A stretch of DNA of 30,151 nucleotides from an uncultured Sutterella sp. (GCA_934249275.1 CAKQKT010000011.1:1-30151); one strand, 5' to 3'; counted from the stretch's first letter, positions 1-7,799 are shown. Notes: generated by a model from the letters alone, not told the origin. Translations and numbers: made by a program.

Positions 1-12
1 GCATGTCCGAAC

Positions 13-73
13 GCTCAGTACTGATTGAGCACTGCGGTGTGGGAGGGAGTGTCCGTAAGGACACTCTCTACCC
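13..73 (+). other. Hairpin pair of an upstream transcript (3' UTR or structured RNA tail)
   Basis: GCTCA (13-17) pairs with TGAGC (26-30). A much stronger stem follows: GAGTGTCC (47-54), GTAA loop, GGACACTC (59-66), extended outward to 41-73 with one bulged A. Two short forward reading frames entering from the left end at 24 and 28, so this could be the 3' UTR of a gene lying left of the window, or the tail of a small structured RNA. The terminator at 91-122 closes the same transcript. I do not recognise the RNA family. Confidence 0.4.
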
Positions 74-90
74 GATTGCTCGTGAAGTGC

Positions 91-122
91 GGGGAGTAGG
101 CCTTTCGGTTTTCTCCCCTTTT
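91..122 (+). terminator. Rho-independent terminator of the upstream (off-window) gene
   Basis: GGGGAG (91-96) pairs with CTCCCC (113-118), and the inner GGCC/GGTT bases extend the stem around a TTTC loop. Four T follow on the plus strand (119-122). There is no U-tract in the other direction, so it does not serve hslO, whose stop is at 135. Confidence 0.65.
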
Positions 123-134
123 GGGAATCGTGGA

Positions 135-1043
135 TCAGTTGAGAGTCTTGGATGTATCGGACGTGCCGGCAAAGAGTGCGGCGACGTCGGCGGCATCCAG
201 CGAAATGGTGCGGCCGCAGAAGTGGCAGGTGACGTCGATCGAACCGCGTTCGGCAATGATGGCTTCGGCTTCTTCGCGTCCGAGGGAGCGAACCATGTTG
301 CGAACGGCCTCGTCGGAGCAGCGGCACTTGAAGACAGGCTTGGCTTCGAGAGTGACGTTGGGAGATTCTTCCCAGAAGAGGCGGCGGTTGATTTCCTCGG
401 GATCAAGCGTAAGGAGTTCCTCGCTCTTGACGGTGTCGGCGAAGATCTTCAGGCGCTGCCAGCCTTCTTCGTCGAAGTCTTCAGGCAGGGCCTTGCCGCC
501 GAGAAGGGGCATCTTTTGCAACATGAGGCCGCCGACGCCGGACTCGTCGCTGGCAAGCTTGATCTTAGTCTCAACCTGTTCGCTCGAGGCAAAGTAGTTG
601 GTCATCACGTCGGCAAACGTTTCGCCGGTGAGGCTCACCACGCCCTGATAGGGCTGAACATCCGGGTCTCGGCCCGTCTGGTCGAGAATGAGCGCGCAAC
701 GGCCGCGGCCGCTCGCGTTGACGAGTTCGGTCATGCCGGCATCAGGCTTGATCTCGCCAGCGTCATCGCGCATTGTCACGGACACGCGGAAGAGAAGCCC
801 GGGACGAACTTCCGCGACGAGAAGCTTGACGGGGCCGTCGCCGGCGATCTGCAGGAGAACCGAGCCGTCGAATTCAAGCGCGGCGGCCGCAAGAAGCGCC
901 GATGCCGTCACCTCGCCGGCGAGGCGGCGAACGGCGAGGGGCAGGTGCTGATGCTCAAGCGCGCGGTTGAACTCGTCGTGAAGAACGACGGTTTCGCCGC
1001 GAACGGCGGCACGCTGGAAAAGCAGTTTCTGAAGAGCGTCCAT
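135..1043 (-). CDS. hslO: Redox-regulated holdase chaperone Hsp33
   Basis: A 302-residue protein matching the Hsp33 family along its length. Hsp33 is a cytoplasmic ATP-independent holdase switched on by oxidation plus unfolding stress. The C-terminal redox switch is intact: C240-x-C242 and C273-x-x-C276, which bind zinc when reduced. The N-terminal folding domain is recognisable by its conserved start (residues 1-40) and by SGRGRCALIL (residues 111-120). ATG at 1043 is the natural family start. The gene stands alone on the minus strand; the next gene is divergent from 1256. A possible promoter on the minus strand has TTGAAA at about 1170 and ATATAA at about 1145, but I rate it weak. Family assignment is very sure. 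Confidence 0.96.
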   Translation of the reverse strand: MDALQKLLFQRAAVRGETVVLHDEFNRALEHQHLPLAVRRLAGEVTASALLAAAALEFDGSVLLQIAGDGPVKLLVAEVRPGLLFRVSVTMRDDAGEIKPDAGMTELVNASGRGRCALILDQTGRDPDVQPYQGVVSLTGETFADVMTNYFASSEQVETKIKLASDESGVGGLMLQKMPLLGGKALPEDFDEEGWQRLKIFADTVKSEELLTLDPEEINRRLFWEESPNVTLEAKPVFKCRCSDEAVRNMVRSLGREEAEAIIAERGSIDVTCHFCGRTISLDAADVAALFAGTSDTSKTLN

Positions 1044-1255
1044 TTGAATTCCTGTATGTGCGCACGAAGTGCGGGCTGCGCCGGCGGAACATGATCTCCA
1101 CCGCGAAGAGAGCGGGCCCTCGTGCTATTGAAGCAATACGCTTTATATGGGGACGTCATCCCATCTTTTCAAGATCTTCGGAAGACAATGTTCGTCTTCA
1201 ATTCGCAACCGTATAATCAAAAGTTGCTGCATTCCTCTCGTACTAGGCCTTTCCG
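1044..1255. promoter_or_regulatory. Divergent intergenic region between hslO and the PHP gene
   Basis: 212 bases without a gene. On the plus strand a perfect TATAAT stands at 1212-1217, about 40 bases before the PHP start, without a good -35. On the minus strand TTGAAA (about 1170) and ATATAA (about 1145) are 18 bases apart and could drive hslO. A short inverted repeat ATGGG...CCCAT spans about 1147-1164 over this minus-strand promoter. All are motif matches by eye only. Confidence 0.35.
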
Positions 1256-2101
1256 ATGATCATCGACCTGCACATGCATTCCAACGTTTCCGACGGGAAG
1301 CTTTCGCCCGCCGAGCTTGTCCGGCTCGTGCATGAAAACGGCGTGGAGCTCATGGCTCTCACCGACCACGACACGATGGACGGCGTCTGGCAGGCCGCGG
1401 CGGCAGCCGAGGAGCTCGGCGTGGGCTTCATTCCCGGCGTTGAAATTTCGACGGGCTGGGGCGGCCGCGTCGTGCACATCGTGGGGCTCGGACTGGATCC
1501 TGAGGCTCCGGGCATTGACGCCTTCTTCAACAGCATCTGTGCGAAGCGAAACAGGCGCGGACAGCTCATCGGCGAGCGCTTCGAGCAGCTTTACGGCATT
1601 CACGGCGCCTATGAAGGCGCTCTTTCGCTTGCGGACAACAAGGACAACCTTTCACGCACTCACTTCGCACGCTGGCTCATGCAGCAGGGCATCGTGAAGG
1701 AATACCAGGAAGCCTTCGACCGGTTTCTCAAGACCGGGCGTCCCTGCTGCGTCGACATCGACTGGCCCGGGCTTTCCGAGGTGGTTGACGTCATCCACAA
1801 TTCGGGAGGCGTTGCCGTCATTGCTCATCCGGGCCGCTACAGCTTCAGCGAGGCATGGATGCTTGACGAGTTTCTCAAGGCATTCAAGCTCGCGGGCGGC
1901 GAGGCGATCGAAGTCTGTTCGGGCTCGCAGCCGGCGGATGCAAACGTCTTTTTTGCGGATGTCGCTCGCCGCATGGGCTTTTTTGCCAGTTCGGGCTCCG
2001 ACTGGCATGCTCCGGGCACGGTGCGCCCGATGCCGGGCAGGCAGCCTCAGCTTCCGCCGGACCTCGCGCCCGTATGGCGGCTCATTGAGTGCCGGCGCTG
2101 A
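1256..2101 (+). CDS. PHP-domain phosphoesterase, RNase AM (YciV/Rnm) type
   Basis: A 281-residue cytoplasmic metal-dependent phosphoesterase of the PHP family. The metal-binding residues are in place: D4, H6 and H8 in the opening IDLHMHS; D37-H38-D39 in LTDHDT; a central glutamate in PGVEIS; AHPGRY in the second half; and GSDWH near the C-terminus. The closest named family is RNase AM (Rnm, formerly YciV), which removes nucleotides 5' to 3' from RNA and oligonucleotides and matures 5' rRNA ends in E. coli. ATG at 1256 fits the family start, though there is no strong Shine-Dalgarno. A nucleoside 3',5'-bisphosphate phosphatase role is the alternative. In many betaproteobacteria I recall a YciO/Sua5 gene between this gene and the site-2 protease; none is present here. 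Confidence 0.85.
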   Translation: MIIDLHMHSNVSDGKLSPAELVRLVHENGVELMALTDHDTMDGVWQAAAAAEELGVGFIPGVEISTGWGGRVVHIVGLGLDPEAPGIDAFFNSICAKRNRRGQLIGERFEQLYGIHGAYEGALSLADNKDNLSRTHFARWLMQQGIVKEYQEAFDRFLKTGRPCCVDIDWPGLSEVVDVIHNSGGVAVIAHPGRYSFSEAWMLDEFLKAFKLAGGEAIEVCSGSQPADANVFFADVARRMGFFASSGSDWHAPGTVRPMPGRQPQLPPDLAPVWRLIECRR

Positions 2102-2245
2102 AAGAATTTCAAACAGTCTGTCGACATTTCTGCGGTTTGCACGGCATGAACCTTACGGGTTTGTGGCAGACTTTAACGACTGACTTTTTCAAAACCTCTT
2201 CGAGGCGAAGCTGCAGCCGCACGCCTCCATGCCTCCGGTCTCTTC

Positions 2246-2896
2246 ATGATTGCAAACGCCATTCAGATCATCTGCGTCTACGCTATTCCGCTCATCTTCG
2301 CCATCACGCTCCATGAAGCCGCGCACGGCTGGGCGGCCAAAAAGCTTGGCGACAACACTGCCTGGATCCTCGGCCGCGTGACGGCCAATCCCATCCCTCA
2401 CATCGATCCGGTCGGCACCATTGTCGTGCCGGGGGCGCTGATTCTGATGTCGGCCCTCACGGGCGGCGCCGGCTTCGTGTTCGGCTGGGCCAAGCCCGTT
2501 CCGATCAATCCGCGCTACTTCAGGCACTACAACCGCGACATGATGCTGACGGCGCTTGCCGGTCCCGCGGCGAATATTCTTCAGGCGCTTGGATGGGCTC
2601 TTGTTCTCAAGCTTGTCGTGATGCTCGGCATCTCCGAGCGATTCGTGATCAGCGTCTGCGCGGCCGGCATCTCGGTCAATCTTATGCTGATGGCCTTCAA
2701 CCTGATCCCGATTCCGCCCCTTGACGGCGGTCGAATCCTGCGCGGTCTTCTGCCGGCGGCGGGTCGAAATCTTCTTGATCGGCTCGAGCCCTACGGGATG
2801 GTGATTCTTGTTGTGCTGATGGCGGGCGGCGGCCTTAGTTTCTTCGCTCGTCCCTTCCTTGAGGCCGGACGCTGGCTCGTGCAGCTGGTGCTTTAA
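2246..2896 (+). CDS. Site-2 protease family (M50) membrane metalloprotease
   Basis: A 216-residue polytopic inner-membrane protein. The zinc-binding HEAAH lies at residues 23-27 inside the first hydrophobic segment, and the third ligand is D160 in PPLDGG, the two hallmarks of site-2 proteases. Further hydrophobic stretches at about 60-80, 100-125, 132-155 and 185-205 give five to six membrane segments. No PDZ or CBS domain is attached, so this is the small stand-alone type rather than RseP. Substrate unknown. It lies 144 bases after the PHP gene and only 12 bases before the methyltransferase gene, so it is probably co-transcribed with the latter. ATG at 2246 puts the HEAAH in the usual place. 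Confidence 0.9.
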   Translation: MIANAIQIICVYAIPLIFAITLHEAAHGWAAKKLGDNTAWILGRVTANPIPHIDPVGTIVVPGALILMSALTGGAGFVFGWAKPVPINPRYFRHYNRDMMLTALAGPAANILQALGWALVLKLVVMLGISERFVISVCAAGISVNLMLMAFNLIPIPPLDGGRILRGLLPAAGRNLLDRLEPYGMVILVVLMAGGGLSFFARPFLEAGRWLVQLVL

Positions 2897-2908
2897 AAGG
2901 AGGCTGGC

Positions 2909-3487
2909 ATGGCCCGCAACGACTATTCCGACTGCTTCACGCGTCCGTCGCCCTGGGTGCTTCGCTGGAAGCATCTGTTGCCCAGGCATGGGGAGGTTCT
3001 TGACGTTGCCTGCGGGCCGGGAAGACATTCGGCGCTTCTGGCGCTCGAAGGCAGGCAGGTGCTGGCTTGCGACATCAACCTCTCGGGCGTTGAGGTGCTC
3101 GCATCGATGCCTAATGTCACGCTGGAGTGCCGCGACCTAGAGAACGAGCCGTGGCCCTGGAAGGCGGAGCGCTTTGCCGGCATCATCGTGACCAACTACC
3201 TGCACCGGCCGCACTTTCCGCATTATTGGGACAGCCTGATGCCGGGCGGCGTCTTCATCATGGAAACCTTCACGGAGGCAAACATGATGATTTGGGACCA
3301 TCCGAAGAATCCCGATCACTATTTGACGGAGGGCGAGCTTCTCAGGCTTGCGCCGGCCGATGCCCGCATCATTGCGTATGAGGAGGGGCTGACTCCGGCC
3401 GATACGTGTGTTGCGAGGATTGTTCTCATGAAGCATTCTTCAGTCGAGAGTTACGCGCCTCTGCTTGAGGCCGGTTCGGGTTTCTGA
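2909..3487 (+). CDS. Class I SAM-dependent methyltransferase
   Basis: A 192-residue soluble protein with the Rossmann methyltransferase fold. Motif I, LDVACGPGRH, is at residues 31-40 and binds S-adenosylmethionine; the acidic residue of motif II follows in LACDIN (about residue 53). The post-motif strand IIVTNYLHRP and the PGGVFIMETF strand (motif IV/V region) are also visible. The overall look is that of TehB/small-molecule methyltransferases, but the substrate cannot be told. A strong Shine-Dalgarno AAAGGAGG (about 2896-2903) precedes ATG 2909. It follows the site-2 protease gene by 12 bases. No terminator is visible after it; the next gene, bamC, has its own upstream region. Confidence 0.88.
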   Translation: MARNDYSDCFTRPSPWVLRWKHLLPRHGEVLDVACGPGRHSALLALEGRQVLACDINLSGVEVLASMPNVTLECRDLENEPWPWKAERFAGIIVTNYLHRPHFPHYWDSLMPGGVFIMETFTEANMMIWDHPKNPDHYLTEGELLRLAPADARIIAYEEGLTPADTCVARIVLMKHSSVESYAPLLEAGSGF

Positions 3488-3706
3488 AGACTTTCTCATT
3501 CGTATTTTCAGCAATCTGCCGCTTTCGGAAACGCCTTGATACGGTCAAGTTTGCTAAACTCTTCAAAATATTGTCGGCCGATTGGCGGCCGGCGGACTCC
3601 GCATGGCGGAGATGTTCTTTCGCGGGACTTGTTCCGGATGAAGCCTCAGGATGTTCGTCCGATGCCCGGCCCCGCGCTTTGGTTTCTCTAGCAAAGGATT
3701 ACCCCG
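3488..3706 (+). promoter_or_regulatory. bamC upstream region with extended -10-like promoter
   Basis: 219 bases without a gene. TTTGCTAAACT (3551-3560 region) reads as an extended -10 (TG-N-TAAACT at 3553-3560), about 150 bases before the bamC start. TTGATA at 3536-3541 is too close to act as its -35. The remaining leader contains the short inverted motif GGCCG-ATTG-GCGGCC around 3578-3592. Motif matches by eye only. Confidence 0.3.
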
Positions 3707-4864
3707 ATGAATAAGCGTACGCTGCGTGCCGCCGCCCTTTGTCCGGCTCTGCTGGCCCTTGGCGGCTGCTCGGCTCTTGGCATCAACTTTTCCGACGACA
3801 AGGTTCAGTACGAAGCCTCCAATACGCGTGCCAATCTCGAAGTGCCGCCCGACCTCGCGCCGATCGCCAACGACAATCGTTTCGAAGTGCCGTCCCGCCC
3901 GGGCGTCGTGAGCGCCAACAACGAACAGGCTCGCGCCCAGCTTGCCGGCAATACGGTTCAGGAGCACGGCGCCATTGTGCAGCGCACTGTTGTCGCCAAG
4001 ATCATGCGCGACGGCAACGAACGCTGGCTTCGCGTCAACGCCGATGCCGAACCGCTCTGGACGGTCGTCACGGACTTCTGGCCGAGCGTCGGCCTTACGA
4101 TCCGCCGTCAGGACGCCAAGACCGGTTATCTGGAAACCGAATGGGCTGAAAACAAGGCCAAGCTTCCGCAGGACATCATCCGCGGCACGATCGGCAAGGT
4201 TCTTGACTTTGCCTATTCCACGGGCGAACGCGATCAGTACCGCTGCCGCATCGAGCGCAATGCCGACGGTACGAGCGACATCTTCCTGACGCACCGTTCG
4301 ATGGTTGAGGTTGTTACCGGCTCTCAGGGCGATTCCACCATGTGGCAGCCCGGTCCTTCCGATCCCACGATGGAAGCTGAAATGCTTCAGCGTCTCGCTA
4401 TCCGCATTGATGAAGAGTTCAATCCGGATGCCGAGCCGATCAAGAAGGCTGATGCTGTTGCGGCTGAAGACCTTACCAAGCATGAAGCCCGCAGCGACGT
4501 CGTCAAGGCCGCTGACGGCACGCTCGAAGCCGTCGTTCTCAAGGAGCCGTTTGATCGCGCCTGGCGTACGATGGGCCTGCTCGTCGACCGCATGGGCTTC
4601 GAGCTTGTCGACCGCGATCGTGCGGCCGGCAACTTCATGGTTCGCTATCTTGATCCTGCCTACGAGGCCAAGGTCAAGTCCGACCGCGGCTTCTTCAAGC
4701 GCGTGTTCGGTTCTGACGAGCCCATTGAAGCACCGGAATACCGCATCCACCTTGGTGATGAGGGCGGCGTGACCCGCATTCAGGTGCTCGGTGCCGATGG
4801 TGCCGCAGACACGACGGGTGCAGCCAAGAACATCCTGACGCTTCTCGCCGAGCAGCTCCGCTGA
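3707..4864 (+). CDS. bamC: Outer-membrane assembly lipoprotein BamC
   Basis: A 385-residue lipoprotein. Residues 1-20 form a lipoprotein signal ending in the lipobox LGG|C with the lipidated cysteine C21. The mature N-terminus holds the conserved unstructured BamC segment, KVQYEASN and LEVPPDLAP, which docks onto BamD; two helix-grip domains follow (about 85-215 and 255-385). BamC (NlpB) is an accessory subunit of the BAM complex, which folds beta-barrels into the outer membrane. ATG 3707 is preceded by AAAGGA. A long-stem terminator follows at 4911-4956, so the gene looks monocistronic. In many betaproteobacteria and in E. coli bamC follows dapA; dapA is not next to it here. Confidence 0.93.
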   Translation: MNKRTLRAAALCPALLALGGCSALGINFSDDKVQYEASNTRANLEVPPDLAPIANDNRFEVPSRPGVVSANNEQARAQLAGNTVQEHGAIVQRTVVAKIMRDGNERWLRVNADAEPLWTVVTDFWPSVGLTIRRQDAKTGYLETEWAENKAKLPQDIIRGTIGKVLDFAYSTGERDQYRCRIERNADGTSDIFLTHRSMVEVVTGSQGDSTMWQPGPSDPTMEAEMLQRLAIRIDEEFNPDAEPIKKADAVAAEDLTKHEARSDVVKAADGTLEAVVLKEPFDRAWRTMGLLVDRMGFELVDRDRAAGNFMVRYLDPAYEAKVKSDRGFFKRVFGSDEPIEAPEYRIHLGDEGGVTRIQVLGADGAADTTGAAKNILTLLAEQLR

Positions 4865-4910
4865 TCGTCGTCTGACGCTCCCTGTCGGCGGCTTGCTGCC
4901 GGCCAGGTCC

Positions 4911-4956
4911 AAAGCCTCGGAATTGGGCTCTGTCGAAGAGACCTGCCGAGGCTTTT
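4911..4956 (+). terminator. Rho-independent terminator of bamC
   Basis: AAAGCCTCGG (4911-4920) pairs perfectly with CCGAGGCTTT (4946-4955), and the loop carries a second small stem (GGGCTCT/AGAGACC). The stem runs directly into the T-run at 4953-4956. Confidence 0.75.
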
Positions 4957-4987
4957 GCGGTTTTGGACAGTCTGTTTTCCGGAATGA

Positions 4988-5698
4988 ATGATGAGTCTGG
5001 CCATCAATGAGATTTTTTCCCTTTCCTTCAAGGGAAGAGCCAGCCGAGGGGCTTATTGGCGATCGCTTGCGGCGCTCGCCGTTCTGGCCGCAGCCGGCGT
5101 ACTGACGTTCGAATTGCTTTCGGACTTTGCCGCAGGCAATGCTGCTCAAAGAGGGCTTGAACTCTTCAAGTGGGGGTGGCTGGCTCTGCTTGCCGTCTTC
5201 CTTGTTTCGGCCGTGGTTCGCAGGCTGCACGATATCAGCTATGAGGCGGTTGCCGCGCTCTTTCTGATCGTGCCGGGACTTCAGATCATCGTGCTGGTCA
5301 TTCTCGGCCTGATGCCAGGAAAGAAGGGACTGAATCGTTTTGGGCCTGATCCGCTCGCCGTGATGACGATAAGCGATGCCGCTCCCGTGCGCCGCGCAAC
5401 TCCGAGAGACCGGACCGATTCCACGCGTGCTCGCGAAGTGCGCGAGACGTTCGACGGTGAAGTCGTGGAGCCGGGGCCCGATCTAAAGGGTACGGTGGTG
5501 CGAGAGCGCATGAGCGCAGAAGCTGAGGACTGGGCGGCGTCCGTCATTGACGAAGCCAGGAAACGCATTTCGGCCTCACCCGAAATGCACGATGTGGAGA
5601 TCTCATCTGCTCGCAAGAAGCTGGTGGCGGCGCGCAACGAAGGGCGTCTCACTCAAAGTGCGTTTGTGCGCTGGGTGCAGATTCTCGAGGGCCTCTGA
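4988..5698 (+). CDS. DUF805 membrane protein with long cytoplasmic C-terminal tail
   Basis: A 236-residue inner-membrane protein. Residues 1-120 are a DUF805 domain: the family opening FSFKGRASRGAYW (here SLSFKGRASRGAYW), membrane segments at about 26-45, 60-77 and 85-105, the hallmark RRLHDI, and the closing PGKKGLNRFGPDP. The function of DUF805 proteins is not established. Residues from about 125 on are an extra hydrophilic tail: an Arg/Asp/Glu-rich linker, then a helical, charged part (about 170-236) ending in RWVQILEGL. I do not recognise that tail as a domain. ATG-ATG occurs at 4985/4988; 4988 matches the family start, with no strong Shine-Dalgarno. The next DUF805-like gene begins 11 bases after the stop, so they form one operon. 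Confidence 0.85.
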   Translation: MMSLAINEIFSLSFKGRASRGAYWRSLAALAVLAAAGVLTFELLSDFAAGNAAQRGLELFKWGWLALLAVFLVSAVVRRLHDISYEAVAALFLIVPGLQIIVLVILGLMPGKKGLNRFGPDPLAVMTISDAAPVRRATPRDRTDSTRAREVRETFDGEVVEPGPDLKGTVVRERMSAEAEDWAASVIDEARKRISASPEMHDVEISSARKKLVAARNEGRLTQSAFVRWVQILEGL

Positions 5699-5709
5699 GG
5701 CGGCTTGAG

Positions 5710-6105
5710 ATGCGCTGGAGCAGGCTTCTTATCGGCTTTTGTCCTCAGTTTCGAAGCGGCAGGAGGCTCTATGCCTGCGAAACCGCGGCTTCGCTTGCAG
5801 GCGTGCTCATTCTCTGGCTTCTGATCAATCCGATTGCCGATGCAGAGTTCATCAGCGACGAAATGCTGATGTGGATCGGTCGAATCGTCTATCCTCTTTT
5901 CTTTAATTTAATTCTTATTTTCATGACCGTATCGGCGGCTCGCAGGCTGCATGATGCGGGGCAATCGGGTGCTTGGGCATTTCTTGTGATCTGCCCCGGC
6001 GCAAATCTTTTTCTGATGCTGTACCTGCTTCTGCGTCCGGGGCTTGAACAGCCTACGGGCTGGAGACGTCTTGAGGATGCTGTTGCTGAGTGCGGCTGGG
6101 AGTGA
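5710..6105 (+). CDS. Small DUF805-like membrane protein
   Basis: A 131-residue membrane protein related to its upstream neighbour. It keeps the family core AARRLHDAGQSGAW (about residues 76-89), with hydrophobic segments at about 28-45, 58-76 and 88-106. The N-terminus has RSGRRLYACET in place of the usual FxGRxSRxxYW, so it is a divergent copy. It sits 11 bases after the first DUF805 gene and 5 bases before slyD, suggesting a three-gene transcript. ATG 5710 was chosen because the coding frame opens just after the previous stop; the ribosome site is weak. Function unknown. Confidence 0.8.
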   Translation: MRWSRLLIGFCPQFRSGRRLYACETAASLAGVLILWLLINPIADAEFISDEMLMWIGRIVYPLFFNLILIFMTVSAARRLHDAGQSGAWAFLVICPGANLFLMLYLLLRPGLEQPTGWRRLEDAVAECGWE

Positions 6106-6110
6106 ACAAA

Positions 6111-6737
6111 ATGGCGCTTGCCGTCAAGAAAGACATGCTCGTAACCCTGTCCGTGCGCATGGCGGACATGTCCGGAAAGATTCTTGAAGAATCGGGTCCT
6201 GAGGGGCTTACCTACCTTCATGGGCATGGCGACATCTTCCCGAAGCTCGAAGCTGCCCTCGAAGGACGTTTCCCGGGCGAAGGCTTCTTCATCAAGCTTG
6301 AACCCGAAGATGCCTTTGGGGAATACGATCCCGACTCGCTCGTCATGGTGCCTGTGGAACGCCTCGGCAATCCGGAAACCGTGGTTCGCGGCCTCGTCTT
6401 TGAAGGCGTGCCCGGTGAGGCCAATGACGGCCGCCGCTGGCATGTGACCGATGTGGCCGACGGCATGGCCGTGCTTGAAACCAATCACCCGCTCGCCGGC
6501 ATGGCGCTTCAGTTCGAGGTGAAGGTGATTGAAGTGGCCGAACCGTCCGATGAGGACACCGTGGGCGACGACAACGTTGTCGTGCCGGGCTTCCTGTCGA
6601 TTGCCGACCGCATCGTCAGCGAAGACGAAGAGGACGATAGCGACGAGGACATGGACCGCATGCTCGAAGAACATGCACATCACGACGATTCTCCGATGGC
6701 ACGCATGGCCACGGCTGCGCCTCGCATTATTCGCTGA
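6111..6737 (+). CDS. slyD: SlyD-type FKBP peptidyl-prolyl isomerase
   Basis: A 208-residue cytoplasmic protein. The split FKBP domain is clear: SVRMADMSGKILEES (start of the FKBP core), YLHGHGDIFPKLEAALEG, then the inserted IF chaperone domain (about 70-125) and the closing NHPLAGMALQFEVKV (about 131-145). SlyD catalyses proline isomerisation, acts as a chaperone and, in E. coli, delivers nickel to hydrogenase. Here the C-terminal 60 residues are acidic (DEDEEDDSDEDM) with only a short His group (EEHAHHDDS), so the long metal-binding His/Cys tail of E. coli SlyD is largely missing. ATG 6111 is chosen because GGGAG at 6098-6102 is well spaced; an earlier in-frame ATG at 6090 lies inside the preceding gene. 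Terminator follows. Confidence 0.9.
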   Translation: MALAVKKDMLVTLSVRMADMSGKILEESGPEGLTYLHGHGDIFPKLEAALEGRFPGEGFFIKLEPEDAFGEYDPDSLVMVPVERLGNPETVVRGLVFEGVPGEANDGRRWHVTDVADGMAVLETNHPLAGMALQFEVKVIEVAEPSDEDTVGDDNVVVPGFLSIADRIVSEDEEDDSDEDMDRMLEEHAHHDDSPMARMATAAPRIIR

Positions 6738-6755
6738 TCACAAGAGCAAGTATCG

Positions 6756-6796
6756 AAAAAATGGCGGCTGTTCATATCGAACAAGCCGCCGTTTTT
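6756..6796. terminator. Bidirectional terminator between slyD and gluQRS
   Basis: GGCGGCTGTTC (6763-6773) pairs with GAACAAGCCGCC (6779-6790) with one bulge. It is flanked by A6 (6756-6761) on the left and T5 (6792-6796) on the right, so it has a U-tract on both strands and serves the two convergent genes. Confidence 0.8.
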
Positions 6797-6825
6797 GTAT
6801 CTGCTCTCTTGAGAAGGCGTCGGTT

Positions 6826-7683
6826 TTAGGCGTATTTGGCCTGCCAGAAGGGCAGAGCGGTGCGCCAGAAGGCGGAAACGGAATCCGCGCCGAGACGTTC
6901 GAATCCGAGGTGCGTCCAGGCGCGCTCGAGTTCGCCGAGCAGGTTGTCTGCGTCAAGGGGAGTCGCGCCCTGCTGCTTGGAGAGCTTCTGCCCTTCCGGA
7001 TTGAGAACGAGCGGCAGATGCATGTATCGGGGAACGGGAGCGTCCAAAGCTCTGATGAGCTGAATTTGCCGAGGCGTATTGTCAAGAAGGTCGGCGCCGC
7101 GGACGATGTCGGTGACGCCTTGATGAATGTCGTCGACGATGGCTGCCAGCTGATAGGCCCAGAGGCCGTCGGCGCGCTTGAGAACGAAGTCCCCAACCTC
7201 ATGTTCTACGTCCTGTGCATAGCTGCCGCACAGGCGGTCGACAAAGGCTAGGGAGCCGGAGTCCGTATGAAAGCGCATGGCGCGTGCCGGGCGTCCGCCC
7301 GTGCCGTGCCGGCATGTGCCGGGATAGACGCCGGGAGGCAGTCCGAGAGCTTCGGCACGCTGCGAGGCCTCCTTTCTGGAGCAGGCGCAGCCGTAAACCC
7401 GGCCCTTGGCGATCAGCTTGTCCAGAGCCGTCTGATAGGCGTCGTACCGGTCATGCTGCCAGAGAACGGGTTCATCAGAAGTCAAACCGAGCTTTCCGAG
7501 CGTTTGAATGATGTGTTCGCCTGCGCCGGGAATGTCGCGCGGGGGATCTATGTCCTCGATTCGCACGAGCCAGACGCCGTCATGGGCTCTGGCATCAAGA
7601 AAGCTCGCCATGGCGGCGACAAGGCTTCCGGCATGGAGGGCGCCGGTGGGCGAAGGAGCAAAACGGCCTCGATAGGACGACAT
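6826..7683 (-). CDS. gluQ: Glutamyl-Q tRNA(Asp) synthetase
   Basis: A 285-residue paralogue of the GluRS catalytic domain that charges glutamate onto the queuosine base of tRNA(Asp), without an anticodon-binding domain. Visible are the opening YRGRFAPSPTGALHAGS (with the HIGH-equivalent ALHAG, residues 15-19), the zinc-site pattern YGCACSRKEA ... YPGTCRHG, and the KMSKS-equivalent QKLSKQQG. Length agrees with the family (about 290). I choose ATG 7683; a TTG at 7710 in the same frame would add nine residues not typical of the family, and neither has a good Shine-Dalgarno. It lies downstream of rne on the same strand but behind rne's terminator, so a promoter of its own is likely. Confidence 0.93.
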   Translation of the reverse strand: MSSYRGRFAPSPTGALHAGSLVAAMASFLDARAHDGVWLVRIEDIDPPRDIPGAGEHIIQTLGKLGLTSDEPVLWQHDRYDAYQTALDKLIAKGRVYGCACSRKEASQRAEALGLPPGVYPGTCRHGTGGRPARAMRFHTDSGSLAFVDRLCGSYAQDVEHEVGDFVLKRADGLWAYQLAAIVDDIHQGVTDIVRGADLLDNTPRQIQLIRALDAPVPRYMHLPLVLNPEGQKLSKQQGATPLDADNLLGELERAWTHLGFERLGADSVSAFWRTALPFWQAKYA

Positions 7684-7720
7684 GGCGGGCGGGAATGAAA
7701 GTGAAGACAAACAGGATTGT

Positions 7721-7793
7721 AGAAGAAAAAGGGCGCCAAACGCGTGCTTGCGTCGGGCGCCCTATGGGGCTTTGAACGGGGCTTTCGCCCCGT
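7721..7793 (-). terminator. Terminator of rne, preceded by a second hairpin
   Basis: Reading the minus strand after the rne stop (7800), a tight hairpin ACGGGGC-GAAA-GCCCCGT (7793-7776) comes first. Then GGGCGCC (7762-7756) pairs with GGCGCCC (7737-7731) and is followed by T5 (7730-7726). The second hairpin is a standard intrinsic terminator and lies between rne and gluQ. Confidence 0.78.
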
Positions 7794-7799
7794 CGGTCA

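Noticed and set aside
3..1094. Plus-strand open frame opposite hslO
   Set aside because: Antisense of Hsp33, and the intrinsic terminator at 91-122 lies inside it.
3536..3560. Classic -35/-10 promoter TTGATA/TAAACT ahead of bamC
   Set aside because: The spacer is only 13 bases; only the extended -10 reading is retained, at low confidence.
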